Shown: piece after piece, positions 10,984 through 22,559 of the stretch
Layout: each line of letters opens with the position of its first letter
Position numbering within the stretch: the first letter of the stretch is position 1
NCBI GenBank assembly: GCA_963931925.1
Contig: OZ007570.1
Coordinates: forward strand, 32,727,295-32,791,294
DNA length: 64,000 bases
Reading direction: 5' to 3'
From: Onchidella celtica
Lineage: Eukaryota; Mollusca; Gastropoda; Systellommatophora; Onchidiidae
The notes under the pieces: model-generated
Told to the model about the DNA's origin: nothing
The model's input: only the letters and a program-made list of their open reading frames with translations
Databases searched by the model: none
Translations under genes and position numbers: made by a program

Positions 10984-11691
10984 TAGCTGAGGTCCCCGGC
11001 CCTGCCGGGGATAAATCGGTTTGAATATTGGTTTCAGTTCTGGGTGGTTATTATGGACCTGCTTCATCTGGCCTGTTCCTATTTGTTTATTTTATTTTTG
11101 TTTGTTTGTTTTTAAATAAGTCTTACTGCTCTGCCTTTGTGAGTTGACACCCTGCGCATCCCGTACAACTGCATGATTTGCGCACGGGTTAGTGTGTTTG
11201 ATAGTGAACACATCGCAGGTAATGATAACGAAACCTTAAAATGGCGAACCATGACTCGAAATAGATCTGAATGATGGCGAAACAATAAATTTCCAATAAA
11301 AAAAACTACAGCGATTTGAGACTTGTGTGCCTACCGATAGTACGTTTTTTAGGGGGCATGCTGCATCAGTGCATGCTAGATCTAGCTCTCACAGACACTA
11401 CTGTGATTATGAATCGAATTCCGGGGCCGGAAGTGGAAAAGCGATTAACAAAGAAAGAGGTCATAGGTTAACGAACGTACGATTCGGATCAAACGCTCTC
11501 GCAAATTTACTGTTCCATTCTTATCGCATTATTGGAATAACTCACGAATCCCATAAGCTTTTTTATGCCTATGTACATAGGAACACTGGTCAGTATCGTA
11601 CAATTGTGTGTGCCAAATTTCAGTTCAATACGTCCAGTAGTTTTTGAGTCCATAGGGAACAAAGGGGTTTTCTTACATTTTTTTTGTATAG
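10984..11691. mobile_element. 0.7-kb insertion specific to copy A
   Basis: Copy B reads straight through (ATTTGGAACCA joined to TGAACATAGC near 63110), while copy A has 708 extra bases here starting CTAGCTGAGGTCCCCGGCCC. The 3' end (GCCAAATTTCAGTTCAATAC, GTCCAGTAGTTTTTGAGT, TTTTTTTTGTATAGATG) resembles 3' ends of non-LTR retroelements or their SINE derivatives. An internal open frame (11327-11647) has no recognisable domain. Confidence 0.5.
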
Positions 11692-11998
11692 ATGAACATA
11701 GCTAATCAAGTCATGCAGTTTCTCATATGACATCAGGTTGCAGATCATTAAAAAATCATTGTGATCGTGGATGTAGGAAATTAGTGTGGGAAATTGGCTT
11801 GTAAATTATCACTTTCACGAAAATCCAACTTAAGTGACTTTGGCACAGTTCACGTCGTGGCTCCTGAGTATTGTGATATTGTAAGAATGGTTCCTTTAGT
11901 TTGCTGGGAGCCACTAATGAATTGTAACTTATTTGCTTTAGAGACGGATTAAGTCCGATGCTCCATGTACTACTATACAACAATAAGGTAGTAATGTG

Positions 11999-13060
11999 TG
12001 TCACAAATCCCAGACGGGGAGATGTAATAATTATGACAGGACAACAATCATGAACGAACAAGTATAACACTTAACAGAATAACCAAACAGACTCACACAT
12101 TTATTATATAATAAGATAAGATATCTGTGCAATTACATACATTACATTAACTCAATTCAAATACCATTCAATGGTCAGTATTCCTAACATTCATTCTTCT
12201 CCGGGTCCACAACCCGATAGTTACTTTCTAACTATGCTCTGGCCTCAGCCTCACATCCATATGTATACTACTTGCTGGCCTCTCTTGTTGGCTCCTGCTC
12301 AACCTAATCTCCGTATCTCAATCTCCCCTCGAGGTCTTAATAGCACATTAATATTTCAATAGCACATTAGTATCTCAATAGCACATTAACATATTAATAG
12401 CAACAAGGACAATAACAACGTCCCTGTCTGTGGCCAGGCTGCCACGACTCATGTGCTCCCGCTGTCCTGCGCGACAGCTTCACTCAGGCAGGCCTGTGGG
12501 TAGCCTTCGGCCCAACCCCGGCACAAGTCCGCTCACCGCGGGTGGCTTCTCTGCCCGACCCCGGCACCTATAAGAATAACATTACATTTCTATAACACCA
12601 TACAATTACTATCCACTTCACCACTCATTACGAACCATCAAGCGTACACACAATAGTCCACCTTTCACTCACCACACATCTGCACTTCTCTATACACAGT
12701 AATCAATGACTTTCACATTCCTCACATATAACTTATTTACATCATGGTCATAGGAGAATATAGTACATCAATCATCATCATTATAAATCATAGTTCAACC
12801 TACCAGTCATCACTGGAAAACACACAATCTCCCGACTGCTCTCTCACGCCTGTCTCCTTGGACTTCTTAACTTGCAGTGATCTGACTATTCAGATTTTGC
12901 GTCTACTACGCCTCAACTTCACTCAGGAAATACCGAAATCAGAGGAAAATATGGCGATCAATTTGCCCTGCACTATGCATATATGTATCACATCATCAAT
13001 ACCTAACTAAAACATAATACCTAATACAGAATCAAAATCAATCAACCTATCAAGCATTCT
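11999..13060 (-). repeat. 3' LTR region of the Gmr1-like element
   Basis: About 1 kb between the element edge (TGTCACAAATCC; on the element strand ...GGGATTTGTGACA) and the end of the polymerase region. The inner edge is uncertain because the partner LTR was not found. AT-rich with a GC-rich middle (about 12420-12570). Confidence 0.5.
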
Positions 13061-13252
13061 TCATAATAATATAATATTTATAATGTCAATATTTTAAGAT
13101 CGATGAATCGTTCCCACAGATCACTGTCAATGTTCATATGTTTCCCAATTTCTGCTGACATACGTTTTCAATTGTGCACAATCTGCGACTCTTCGTTGTT
13201 CTGTCTGTCGAATGTTCCTGTCCTCCGATGTGTAAGCCACTGAAATCTTCAC

Positions 13253-14900
13253 CTAGGCTCGACTAAGGTAGTCGGCGATATGATTGCTGGTTCCTGGAAT
13301 CGGTTGAATGACGAACGTATACGGCTGTAAAGCCAATGCCCATCTAGATAAGCGAGGGCTGGATGAACGATTCTTAGACAAAAACGTTAGTGGCTTGTGG
13401 TCTGTCTGGATGTAGAATTCTCGTCCCATCAGATAACGTCCTAATTTTTGGACGGACCACACAATGGCAAGACACTCCCTCTCTATTACAGAATACTTCC
13501 TTTCTCTCTGCAATAACTTTCGACTGACATAACATACAGGATGGAAACATTCGTTCTTCTCCTGTAGAAGACAAGGGCCGACACAAGAGTCCAATGCATC
13601 TGTTCTGAGGATAAATTTAGATCGAAAATCTGGCAATATCAGAATGGGTGACGATGATAATGCTGTCACCAATTTATCAAATGCTGTCTGACAATCAGAC
13701 GTCCACTGGACCTTATCGGGCTGTCCCTTCTTAGTAAGGTCAGTAAGAGGAGATGACAAAGAGGAAAAGTTCGGAATGAACTTCCTGTAATAATTTAAAA
13801 TTCCCACTAAGCTTCTCACTTGTTTCTTTGTCTTAGGGATTTGCAACCCTACTAATTTCTCAATTTTTGTTATTTCAGGTCTCTGAATACCTCTACCCAC
13901 GAGATGTCCTAAGAATACTATTTCTGGACATGCCAAATCCATCTTTGCGGGTTTAGCAGTTAACCCAAAATGACGCAATCGTTTAAAAATTACTGTTAGT
14001 GTCTGAATATGTTCAGACCATGACGACGTATGACACGCTATATCGTCAAAGAATGACACGACATTAGGTATGTCCTTCAATACCAGTCTCATTAATCTTG
14101 CAAACGTAGCTGGCGCGTTTACCAACCCAAATGGCATGACCTTAAATTGAAACAATCCTATGGGCGTTTGGAAAGCCGTGTACTGTTTAGATTCCTCAGC
14201 AAGAGGAATTTCCCAATACCCTTTTGTTAAATCTATCTTCGAGAACCACGTGGAACCAGCCAGTGAAGCTATTAGTTCCTCTTGGAATGGTATAGGCTCC
14301 CTATCGCCTACCGTAATAGTGTTCAGTCTGCGAAAATCTATACAGAACCGCACCGATCCATCAAGTTTTTTCACGAGGACGATATGTGATGAATATGGCG
14401 ATGTTGACGGCTCTATCACATCTAACTTCAACATGGCCTCAACTTCCTTTATAACTCTATCTCTGGAAGAAAAAGGCAACGGATAAGGTTTAAGAGATTC
14501 TGGCTTATCCGAAGTCAACTTTATTTGGTGCTGGATCACCGTAGTACGACCCGGCAAATCTGTGATAACATCTGGGAATGACGCTAACAGGGTCTGAAGT
14601 TCCCTACTCTGTGAACTCGTAAGGTCAGGGCTAAATTTTACGTCCCTGTAACCTTGTGTCGGAGTTAACTCCGGCAATTGAATTTGTACCTCTTCCTGTG
14701 CCTCAGTGTCGTTCACGTCACTGTCTGACTGGTCTACGACCCCCGTACAAGCAGTAGAGAAGACACTCTCCTCTGGTTTCGTCTGAGCACACAGATACTC
14801 TGGTCTCTCATAAAATCTCTGCAGCATATTAACATGGAAAACCTTAACTGATCCATCAATCTGAATAGCATAATCTACCTTCGAAACGACTCCCTCAATA
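13253..14900 (-). other. Reverse transcriptase-RNase H part of the Gmr1-like element
   Basis: On the minus strand, an integrase C-terminal tail (WKGPYTIEGVVSKVDYAIQI...VFHVNML) is followed in the same open stretch by a Ty3-type reverse transcriptase: VIEPSTSPYSSHIVLVKK, VRFCIDFRRLNTIT, FSKIDLTKGYWEIPL, MPFGLVNAPATFARLM and FFDDIACHT (the YxDD box as FFDD). RNase H follows (LRTDALDSCVGPCLLQE, VIERECLAIVWSV, FYIQTDHKPLTFL) and polymerase ends with HIADYLSRA. Having an integrase tail directly upstream of RT shows the domain order is native rather than a product of rearrangement. This is the best-kept part of the element. Confidence 0.85.
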
Positions 14901-15997
14901 GTATACGGACCTTTCCATGTCATTAATAACTTATTATGATCCGTAGGCAATAACAATAAAACCTTGTCTCCTGGCTTAAAAATTCGCAGTTTGGACCCTC
15001 TATCTTTATAGTTTTTTTGCTCTTTTTAAAGCGACACTAGAAGCTTCTTCCCCAATAATGCGCGCTGAAGATAATCTCTCTCTTAAATCAACAAGGTACT
15101 GAAACACTGAAATTTGCTCATCGTCTCCCGATGATGGCGACGTCATCATGTCCCGAAGAACATCAGTTGGACCCCTAGGACTACGACCATACAACATCTC
15201 AAACGGAGAGAATCCTGTTGACTCCTGACGTACCTCCCTATACGCAAATAATACTGCAGGGATATATCTATCCCAATCTTTAGGGCGATCAGCAGCTACC
15301 TTACGCAACATCGACTTTAGCGTCGAGTTTAGTCTCTCGCACATGCCATTAGCCTGTGGATGATATGGGGTGGTAGTGATGGGCTGTATGCTAAATAAGC
15401 GAAACAATTCCCTCATCATATCCGACGTAAATTGCGCGCCCCTATCAGACAAAATCTGTTCCGGTATTCCCACTCTAGCGAAGATTCCAAACAACGCCTC
15501 CGCGACTGCCTCTGACGTTATGGCACGAAGCGGAACCGCCTCTGGCCATCTCGTAGCATTACAAATGACCGTTAAAAAAACCGATTCCCCCTATCAGTAG
15601 CTGGGTGAATGGGGCCAACAAGGTCAATCGAGACCTTCTTAAAAGGCTCTGAAACCGTGGGGATATTCTGAAGAGGAGCCTGGGGTGTACGACCCTTGTG
15701 CGTCGTCTTTTGGCACGCACTGCACGTCTTACAGTACAACCGTACATCTCTGTGGATTGATGGCCAATAAAAATTCTTGAGGACTCTCTCCTTGGTTCTA
15801 GCTATTCCCATATGACCCGCTAATGGAACATCATGGGCCAACCGCAATACTGTTGCAATTAGCAACGCTGGCACAACGACCTGCTTTAGAACGGAAGCCA
15901 CTGTGACATACTTACGGAACAGAATGCCTCCCCTGGATAAGAAAGGAAGATGAACCGTTCTTATATTTCCTCGTTTTCTCAGTTCGCGCTTCCCCAA
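14830..15997 (-). other. Integrase part of the Gmr1-like element
   Basis: The minus strand holds the zinc-binding N-terminal region (HDVPLAGHMGIARTKERVL...CKTCSACQ, an H-H-C-C pattern) at about 15850-15700, the catalytic core (IDLVGPIHPAT; SDRGAQFTS; HPQANGMCERLNSTLKS) at about 15650-15250, and the C-terminal GPY-type module near 14900. It lies between protease and reverse transcriptase. Confidence 0.8.
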
Positions 15998-16037
15998 AGC
16001 ATGGACTCAATGATGGATCCTCCTTTTGTAATTTCGC

Positions 16038-19000
16038 CTAGCGCTCTGGTGTGATATCTAGGTTGACCGCTGGCGTTGCCAAAGGTCTAACTTTACCCTT
16101 ATCAGCTACCTGTCGACGTGTCTCGACTGCGGCACAAAAGTCAATACCTTTAGACTGTGACCATGCCTGTACATGCTCTTCAGAAGGGGAAACTACCCGA
16201 GATACATTACCAATGATGACCTGGGCGCCTGGAAAAAACCCAACGACTGCTTCGACTTCCCCGCTAAGAAAAGGTGTATCAATCACTATCTTTGCCATAG
16301 GTAATTTCTCAATGGCCCCTGAAAATTGAATGCATGGGACAGTCTCACCTGTAAGCTGTGACTCGTGAAGGCAGTCTCTATGCACTCCCACAACGGTAGA
16401 TCCTGTATCGCGCAAAACCGACACCGGTTCGTCCCCAACAAACCCCGAATAAACCTTAAGACCACCCCCTGTATGACATGAATTAATAACGGGAATCTTT
16501 CTCCCACAAGGTAAAACACCGGAAGATAATAATTTCTCATAACTGGGACACTTAGAATACTGTCCGCCTCCGTTGTCCGATGTAACACACGCGGCCGCAT
16601 GGTGAAACTTACTAGGCGAACATTGAGTGGAGCTACTATGATTGCCATTCACGTTCGCCGCTATCCTACCTGCAGGACAATTTACGCTAATGTGATCTGC
16701 TCCTCCGCAGTTCCAACATTTCGCGGCCCTACAATCCCGAGAAAAATGCCCTACGCGTCCGCAAGTCCAACACTCCGCTCCCTGTGCTCCGCAAGACCTG
16801 GGTCCCCGTGACCCATCGCGACCGGAACTAAAGTCCCTCTGCCGTCGATCATCGGCTAAGGTTACGAAACTCCCTCGGCCATTACCGCGATCTCGCCCTC
16901 CTGCTCGGTCAAACTTACCGGCTCCATATGCAGGTGATTGGCAATACCCCCTACGTGGGACCTGGGCTTGCCCATTAAAGCCACCACGCTGACGCGACCT
17001 GTCTCTACTATGTCCTGTCGGCGACCCCTCAACAACGGCGACGTAACCAGCATCCTGCACGTACGCCCTCGCCACTGGTTTGGACGGACGTGCCGTACGG
17101 TATGCTTCCGCCAACTTTGACGCCTCCTGCACCGTTGCGGGCTCGTTTTCCTTAAGAAAAGCCACTAAATCCTTATGGCACGACGCGTATAGCTGGTCAC
17201 GGATCATTAGGTCCTTCAATTTAACAAAATCTGTGACAACATGCGTGTCGCGATGTGGGTTACATGGGGATATTTCGACTGACACTCTTTCGAGGTCCGC
17301 TCCCACAATCGACGAACACACAAAAATAAATACTTGCACTCTAAAAACTAAATAAATCAATTGCTTTCAATTTTAGCAGAACTGTAGGGCAGTTTAATTA
17401 CAGGAATTAATGTAACAAATATAATTATAAATATAAATATCAATTCAAAGGCAACTGAATCTAACTAATGGAACTACAGCTTTTATAAAGACTAACGTAT
17501 TCAATCTAACTACTTGCAGGTCATATGAGTTATATGGCAAAAAGAATCCGCGCACGTGGCGACGGATATAACAGTTTAAATTCTATTAATTCAATGAGAC
17601 ATGTTATGATATGGACATTTCCTCTAGACACGCCATGGAGAATGCTTGTACAACCATGCGTTGTCTGGCGGTAGCTCTGAAACTGTCTTCAAAAGTAAGT
17701 AGAACGGTTCACTTTCATCATTACAAATTAGTATGGACTCTCACCATGCGGCCCTCACTAGGAGTGAGAGCGCTGGATGTAAACGCTGTGGGTTTATATC
17801 AAACCAAGTAGCTTAGGCTCTGGAGCTTTAAATCAGGCTCCTCACAATGGACTGCTCAACTGCGTCTCTATGTCCCTCATCTGGCTGAGGACTATCGCCG
17901 ACCACCTCGTAAATGGATTGTCTACATGTGGCCCAGAACTAAGTTCTGTATGGCCTTAAATACTGGTCTGCATCTGCAGCTTACCGTCTAATTCCTGGAT
18001 TGTGATTGGTGCAACCACTTCTAGCTCAGCTGCCGAACTGAGTTATTTTAAGTAACAGCCCTACGCAACGACCTTGGGTCGACATCAAAGGTCGAATTAC
18101 TTCATACAATATAATGTAATTTTATAGCAATAAATTCTTAACATGTTCAAAACCCCGAGCTTTTACTCTGGATCACGGTATTTTCTGTACGTCAACAGAC
18201 GTCTCAATAACATTTAATTCCTACTCACCCCTTCCCTCTTTACTAAACCTAGTTCAAAACACGAGATATAACAAGTGCTCAGTCATGCACACCTACGGTG
18301 TCCGTCTATCCTTCCCCACACCTTCTGTCTATCTATTATAAAAAAAACTGTTCAAAACAAATTGCCCACGAGACCAAGTTATGCTGGCTCGCACAATAAT
18401 TACGTTTGTAAAAATTACTCACTGCTCTCTCACAAAATTTTAGTCAGTGGAAACATTTATGAATTAAATCTGTTCTTGACAATGCGACAAGTCCAACCAG
18501 TTCGCGAAATACTCCGTCAATCTGGCGACGAAGGCAGCAAAGTCCTCCCTGGTATCCGCACGTGCTCGCCTAAACTTCTCCCGGAAATATTCCTCCGTAC
18601 GCGCAAATCGGCGAAGCAGCAACGACTTCAGCTTATCGTAATCATGCACGTCTTCGCGCTGTAACTCTTTAAAGTAGGTTAACGCTCGACCCTGCAATAA
18701 GGAGGCCAGGTAGGTGGACCATAATTTCTTATTCTCCCCCCATTGCAGTTGTGCATTTAGCTCAAACCTGTAAAGGAAGGCGTCTATATCGTCCTTCTGG
18801 TCGTCGAACGTAGGCAGCTTAATCCGAACACCACTTTTATTTTGTCCCTGCCGCTCAACTGTTTCCGTTGGCGCATTCTTCTTGCTTTCCAATTCCGCAA
18901 TTTTTACTTGCGCCTCTATCTCCTTTAACTTTAACTCCCTTTCCTGGGCCTCTTTTTCTCTCTCTCTATCTTTAGCACGCTCATCGCGCTGTTCCGCCTG

Positions 19001-19084
19001 CTGCTCCTTAATCCAGCTACGTAGCTCTACGCCTTCAAGGCCAAGTTCCGTACCCACTTTCATTAGTTGCTGGAGCTCCGCCAT
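16038..19084 (-). other. Gag (SCAN-like capsid, zinc knuckles) and protease of the Gmr1-like element
   Basis: Gag begins at ATG 19084 (MAELQQLMKVG) with a long charged coiled coil (EQRDERAKDREREKEAQERE). A capsid region follows: LPTFDDQKDDIDAFLYRFE, YFKELQREDVHDYDKLKSLL, and FARTEEYFREKFRRARADTR, then TEYFANWL. The spacing and residues recall SCAN domains, which are thought to descend from Gmr1-like capsids. Two CCHC zinc knuckles (CWTCGRVGHFSRDC; CWNCGGADHISVNC) lie at about 16770-16680, and a protease-like DTGS motif near 16410. A solo LTR (17246-18481) interrupts the capsid region. Confidence 0.75.
17246..18481 (-). mobile_element. Solo LTR inserted in gag, TSD ATGCG
   Basis: 1236 bp starting TGTCGCGATGTGGGTTACAT and ending CTGTTCTTGACA on the plus strand, bounded by a perfect 5-bp direct repeat ATGCG (17241-17245 and 18482-18486). 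TG...CA ends and the 5-bp duplication fit an LTR left by LTR-LTR recombination. Its start loosely resembles the host element's LTR start (TGTCNCNA...GGGGA), so it may be a related family. It is younger than the element that hosts it. Confidence 0.8.
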
Positions 19085-19140
19085 TTCACGGATTTATAAT
19101 TATACGATTTGAAATATATAGTAAACTGTCTGTGTACCTA

Positions 19141-19740
19141 TTATAAACGACGCGATCCGAGACCTGAAATTATGCCACTACAATAACAACCACTATTTTC
19201 AAATGCAATTCAGAAAAAATACCTAACTGAGCATTCTATAGCATACTCTCTAACTAATTCTATGTTCATAAAATGTATAGCACTATTAAGTAATAAAAGA
19301 GAATAGAAAAGACAAGAATGAGGAAATTCAGAAGAAGGACCACAATTCATGTAAAATGCATGAGTGTGCACGTAAGTGCGTGCGTGAGCGCATGCATGGG
19401 TGCATGTTTATGTATGCAAGCACGCGTTGTTTAGTGAGGGACTCAAAGTCAGTAGCTAATAGGCTACCGTACTGATGTATGGTCTAGCTTAGATCTAGGT
19501 CAGTGACCTTATCCCTTTGTACATAGATGAAGCAATTTATGAGTGTGTGAGCAGGTCGTAAGGAGTATACGTGCGTGTGTGTACAGGGTCGGTGGTGTGT
19601 TTGTGTGTGTGTGTGTGTGTAGATGTAGAGCCATGTTTGCTTATGCTGTGCTTATGAATTAAAGCAAAATATTATTAATTAATCAGCCATGTCATATTTG
19701 TTTTTCCTCTTCCTTTATTCCAATAGCAATTTGAGAACAC
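19141..19740. other. AT-rich and simple-sequence stretch
   Basis: No gene seen. A TGCATG/GTGCGTG-rich minisatellite-like tract lies at about 19360-19430 and a (TG)n run at about 19598-19620. The missing 5' LTR of the upstream element should lie here but was not recognised. Confidence 0.5.
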
Positions 19741-19770
19741 GCCAAGCCACAGAAACTGTTGACCATAATT

Positions 19771-19860
19771 ATGATTCTAGCCATGCAAAAAGAAGAGCAC
19801 GAATTAAAAATGATTGAAATGAAAGAACAGCATCAAGCCAGGATGGATATTCTTGGTTGA
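19771..19860 (+). pseudogene. C-terminal scrap of a Harbinger Myb/SANT-type accessory protein
   Basis: Reads MILAMQKEEHELKMIEMKEQ, then HQARMDILG and a stop: a short Glu/Lys/Met-rich coiled coil like the C-terminus of Myb/SANT proteins that accompany HARBI1-like transposases. It sits 240 bp upstream of such a transposase on the same strand. No DNA-binding part was found upstream. Confidence 0.4.
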
Positions 19861-20102
19861 AAAAAAAAAAGTACAAAAAACCAAGTTGATGATGGTGGTG
19901 GGAAATGCTAAATGTGGCCAAGAGCAGTATTGTTCTACAAGTACCAGCAGAGTCATTGGAAGTTCTATGGCTGTTCTAGAGAATATTCAATTCTTTAACG
20001 ATTACATATAATTATTGTGTATGGTCTGAAATACCTCAGTGACTTATATTTCACAGTGGGAACAATGATGCGTGCAGGCTTACAATCATTGAGCAGTTAA
20101 TA

Positions 20103-21158
20103 TTGTTAAGAAACACTAGAAACCTTTTAAATATACGTAGAAGAATACACAGAACCTTAAATGCAGGCCTCCATCTAAAACATTTGAGAGACAATTTAAA
20201 CCCTTTTGAAATTTTGTCAGGAACCAAGTTCTATAAACGTTTTCGGTTTCACAACGCAAGTGTTCATTACATAATAAGTTTGATTCAAGAAGACATTGAA
20301 TTTCAAACACAGAGAAGCAGAGCAATTCCTCCAAATCTTCAAGTTCTTTTAGCTTTGAGGTTTTATGGTGAAGGTTGTTTTCAGACAACAGTTGGTGACG
20401 TGGGGCATGTAAGTCAAGCTACAGTGTGTAGAATAATTAAAAGAGTATCTATTGCTTTGGCCAGCAAGAAAGCACGGTTTATCTCTCTCCCAGTAGGGTC
20501 GAAGGCTTTAGAAGTCATAGAAGAATTTGATAGAATCGATGGATTTCCTCAGTGTATCTCAGCAATTGACTGTACAGATATCAAAATTGCTCCAATCGTT
20601 GCTGATAATGTAGTGTTTATAAACAGAAAAGGATTTTATTCTCTTAACTGCCAACACTGATGTGCGACGCCAATATGTCATTACAAACATTGTGGTTCGC
20701 TAGGCCGGAAGTATGCATGACTCACGATTTTTTTTCAGAATCAACTGTTAGAGAAATATTTGAGCAAGGTACATACAAAGGCCTGATTGTAGGTGGTCCG
20801 GTTTATCCCTGCAAGCACCATCTAATGACACTTGTTCGGAATCTAAACACTGCAGAGGAAGCAAGATACAATAAAGCTCATGCTCGCACAAGAGTTCTTA
20901 TTGAACGCTTGACGGTGTGCTCAAAAAACCATTAATTTTGCTTGTTTGCACCAGGGTTTAAGGCTCAAAATGGATACCAATCAAGCAGTTATAATAGCAA
21001 CAGCAGTATTACAACAGATTGCTCTCTTTAGGGACGAGCCTGAACGGATATCTGTCGATGCCGAAATCGAGAATGTTTTAAATATTGGTTGTTCGGAGCC
21101 AGACTGTGTGACTGGTTTGAATGCGGGAAGAAAAATAATACCTTTATTTCAACAATAA
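20103..21158 (+). pseudogene. HARBI1-like Harbinger transposase relic
   Basis: The N-terminal half is well kept: NPFEILSGTKFYKRFRF, LQVLLALRFYGEGCFQTTVGD, VSQATVCRIIKRVS (helix-turn-helix), PQCISAIDCTDIKI with the first catalytic Asp (D156 from the ATG at 20103). After about 20655 the frame changes; the next part reads MCDANMSLQTLWFARP and GLIVGGPVYPC, where the usual GDxGYPL second Asp is Gly-Gly, then ARTRVLIERLTVCSKN, which keeps the third acidic residue (Glu) though the following GVLK block is altered. A last shift near 20935 precedes ALFRDEPE. The protein is therefore dead as a transposase. It is a different Harbinger lineage from the one at 739-1621. A small Myb-like scrap lies upstream. 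Confidence 0.8.
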
Positions 21159-21776
21159 ACATGATTCGTTTCAAAGTTACAGTAAATATTTTATTGTTCA
21201 CCAGACCGGAATTTAACCAACATTTTATGGGAAGCTAACATGCAACAGATGGGACAATTTCAGCGGAAAGGGCTATATTCTCATTTAAGTATGGATGCTG
21301 GTTGGTATCGAATAACTCTTCAGCCGTTCATCAAAGTTTACATCCTTACTCTCTCATACAGCCAAGCAAAACACAACCACATGTCTTACATATGTTCATT
21401 CCTAACAGTAACAATTACAACAGGATGAATTTGCACATTTATATAAGATTGTGTTTGTGAAAAAAAAAAAACTTTGCAAAACATATTTTAATGATGTCCT
21501 CAAATGTATTGAATAGTTAACCACTGGCGGTGGAATAAATGTGTACAATCGTAGTGGCGCTGCACACAAAAAGTGACAAATTCCCTTTTTGATTCACGTA
21601 TAAATAGTGTAGGTCATTTCACTTTCTGTTTTACATTTAGTTTCGGAGTTTGGGGGAAGGGGAGGGGTATTATTATCCTACCGTTAAATAAGAGGCAGAA
21701 TTAACGTTCGATATTTTTTTAATGTTACAGTAACCGGGTGGAATAGTGTAGACCTAAATAGAAGCCCTTACAGTAT
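21159..21776. other. Non-coding, probable Harbinger 3' region
   Basis: AT-rich, with a short run of A at about 21462; no gene or clear terminal repeat recognised. Confidence 0.4.
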
Positions 21777-22392
21777 TTAATTTACAGAATACTTATGCGA
21801 ACTTCGTAGATTCTGCACTTCCTGTTGCATTATGTCAGCGGCATCAGCTTCATGGTCATTGGCATCGGCTAGGCCACCTAGATCCAGGCCTTCTTTTGTG
21901 GATGCAGTAGTTTCAGAGCATGCAAATCTCTCATGCGCGTCGTCGTCGTAACTGTTGTCCAATGTGAGAAAATCATTAGGAGCAATATCTTGAATTCTAG
22001 CACTAATGATTGTTACTTATATTTTATGGACTTGGTGGTCTTTTGTACGTTTGCATGCTGGGGGTGAATCCTGACTTCAAGTTTTCAAATGTGCCATGCT
22101 GTGCAACTTTTTTCACTACTTTAACGCCCTTCATGTCACCAGTTTTAAACGTTCTCTTTTCCTTCACAACCTCCCATGCAAGCCATGTGTAGTCATCACA
22201 AACAGTTCTTTCTTCTCGATCAGGCAAACTTTTCATACTGCAACGTTCACATTCACCATACATATATTTTCTTTCATCCACTGAACAAGCAAAGTTTCTC
22301 AAAAGAATTGAAAGAGTTGATGTTTCGAGAGCCTTGGTTGAGTACATGTTGTACGGATATACACTTCCTTTTTCACTAACACTAACAGCCAT
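21777..22392 (-). pseudogene. Unrecognised ORF with CxxGECxRC motif
   Basis: 122 codons on the minus strand from 22392 read smoothly: LLRNFACSVDERKYMYGECE, RCSMKSLPDREE, DDYTWLAWEVVKEKRTFKTG, VKVVKKVAQHGTFENLKSGF. A GECxRC pair and the TWxxWxxxxEKR block resemble a region found in some invertebrate transposase-like proteins, but I cannot name the family. A second acidic frame (21962-21777, NDHEADAADIMQQEVQ) lies just downstream and could be a later exon. It is probably a transposon gene fragment. Confidence 0.35.
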
Positions 22393-22559
22393 GTACTAAC
22401 CCTGTGCTGGAGAACATCTAAATAGCTAATACCTGTACCGAAAAAGAACAAAGTAGTGGTAGTAAAAATAAACGATTGAAGGCCGATTGCACTAATGTCT
22501 GTACAGTTGTAGTGAAATGCTTGGAGAGGATTGTTTTGACTCGATATCATTTTATTTTT

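Larger units (their letters stand above)
3190..11998. repeat. Diverged duplicated segment, copy A (interrupted)
   Basis: Three blocks of copy A (3190-3282, 7913-10983, 11692-11998) match, in order, parts of copy B (54149-63880). Between them copy A holds insertions that copy B lacks: a gag fragment plus LINE (3283-7912) and a 0.7-kb sequence (10984-11691). Matching landmarks include GCAAAAGTAGGATGAT (3241/54205), TATCTTACCTTTTCCTCCTC (7923/54281), the small MITE, and TGAACATAGCTAATCA (11693/63116). Copies are clearly alike but with many indels, so the duplication is old. It contains only LINE remnants and no host gene. Confidence 0.75.
11999..19140 (-). mobile_element. Gmr1-like Ty3 LTR retrotransposon (fossil), integrase upstream of RT
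   Basis: Minus-strand element. From its 5' side (right) the parts are: gag (19084 to about 16600, split by a solo LTR), protease (about 16450-16250), integrase (about 15950-14830), reverse transcriptase (about 14600-13950), RNase H (about 13650-13260), and a 3' LTR starting on the plus strand TGTCACAAATCCCAGACGGG at 11999. The left flank ATGTG matches the uninterrupted sequence in copy B (63430-63440). PR-IN-RT-RH order with a Ty3-type RT is the hallmark of the Gmr1 group. The 5' LTR was not recognised. The copy is broken in several places (roughly five or more) and old to middle-aged. Confidence 0.75.

Noticed and set aside
14160-14486. 108-codon plus-strand frame inside the polymerase
   Set aside because: Mirror of the RT on the minus strand.
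17233-18474. Alternative solo-LTR edges with AAATC as target duplication
   Set aside because: That choice gives no TG...CA ends; the ATGCG choice gives both proper ends and a perfect duplication.
19598-19665. Right flank of the Gmr1-like element (ATGTAGAGCCATG against ATGTGTAGCCAATG of copy B)
   Set aside because: Similarity is too short and next to a TG repeat; cannot be told from chance.
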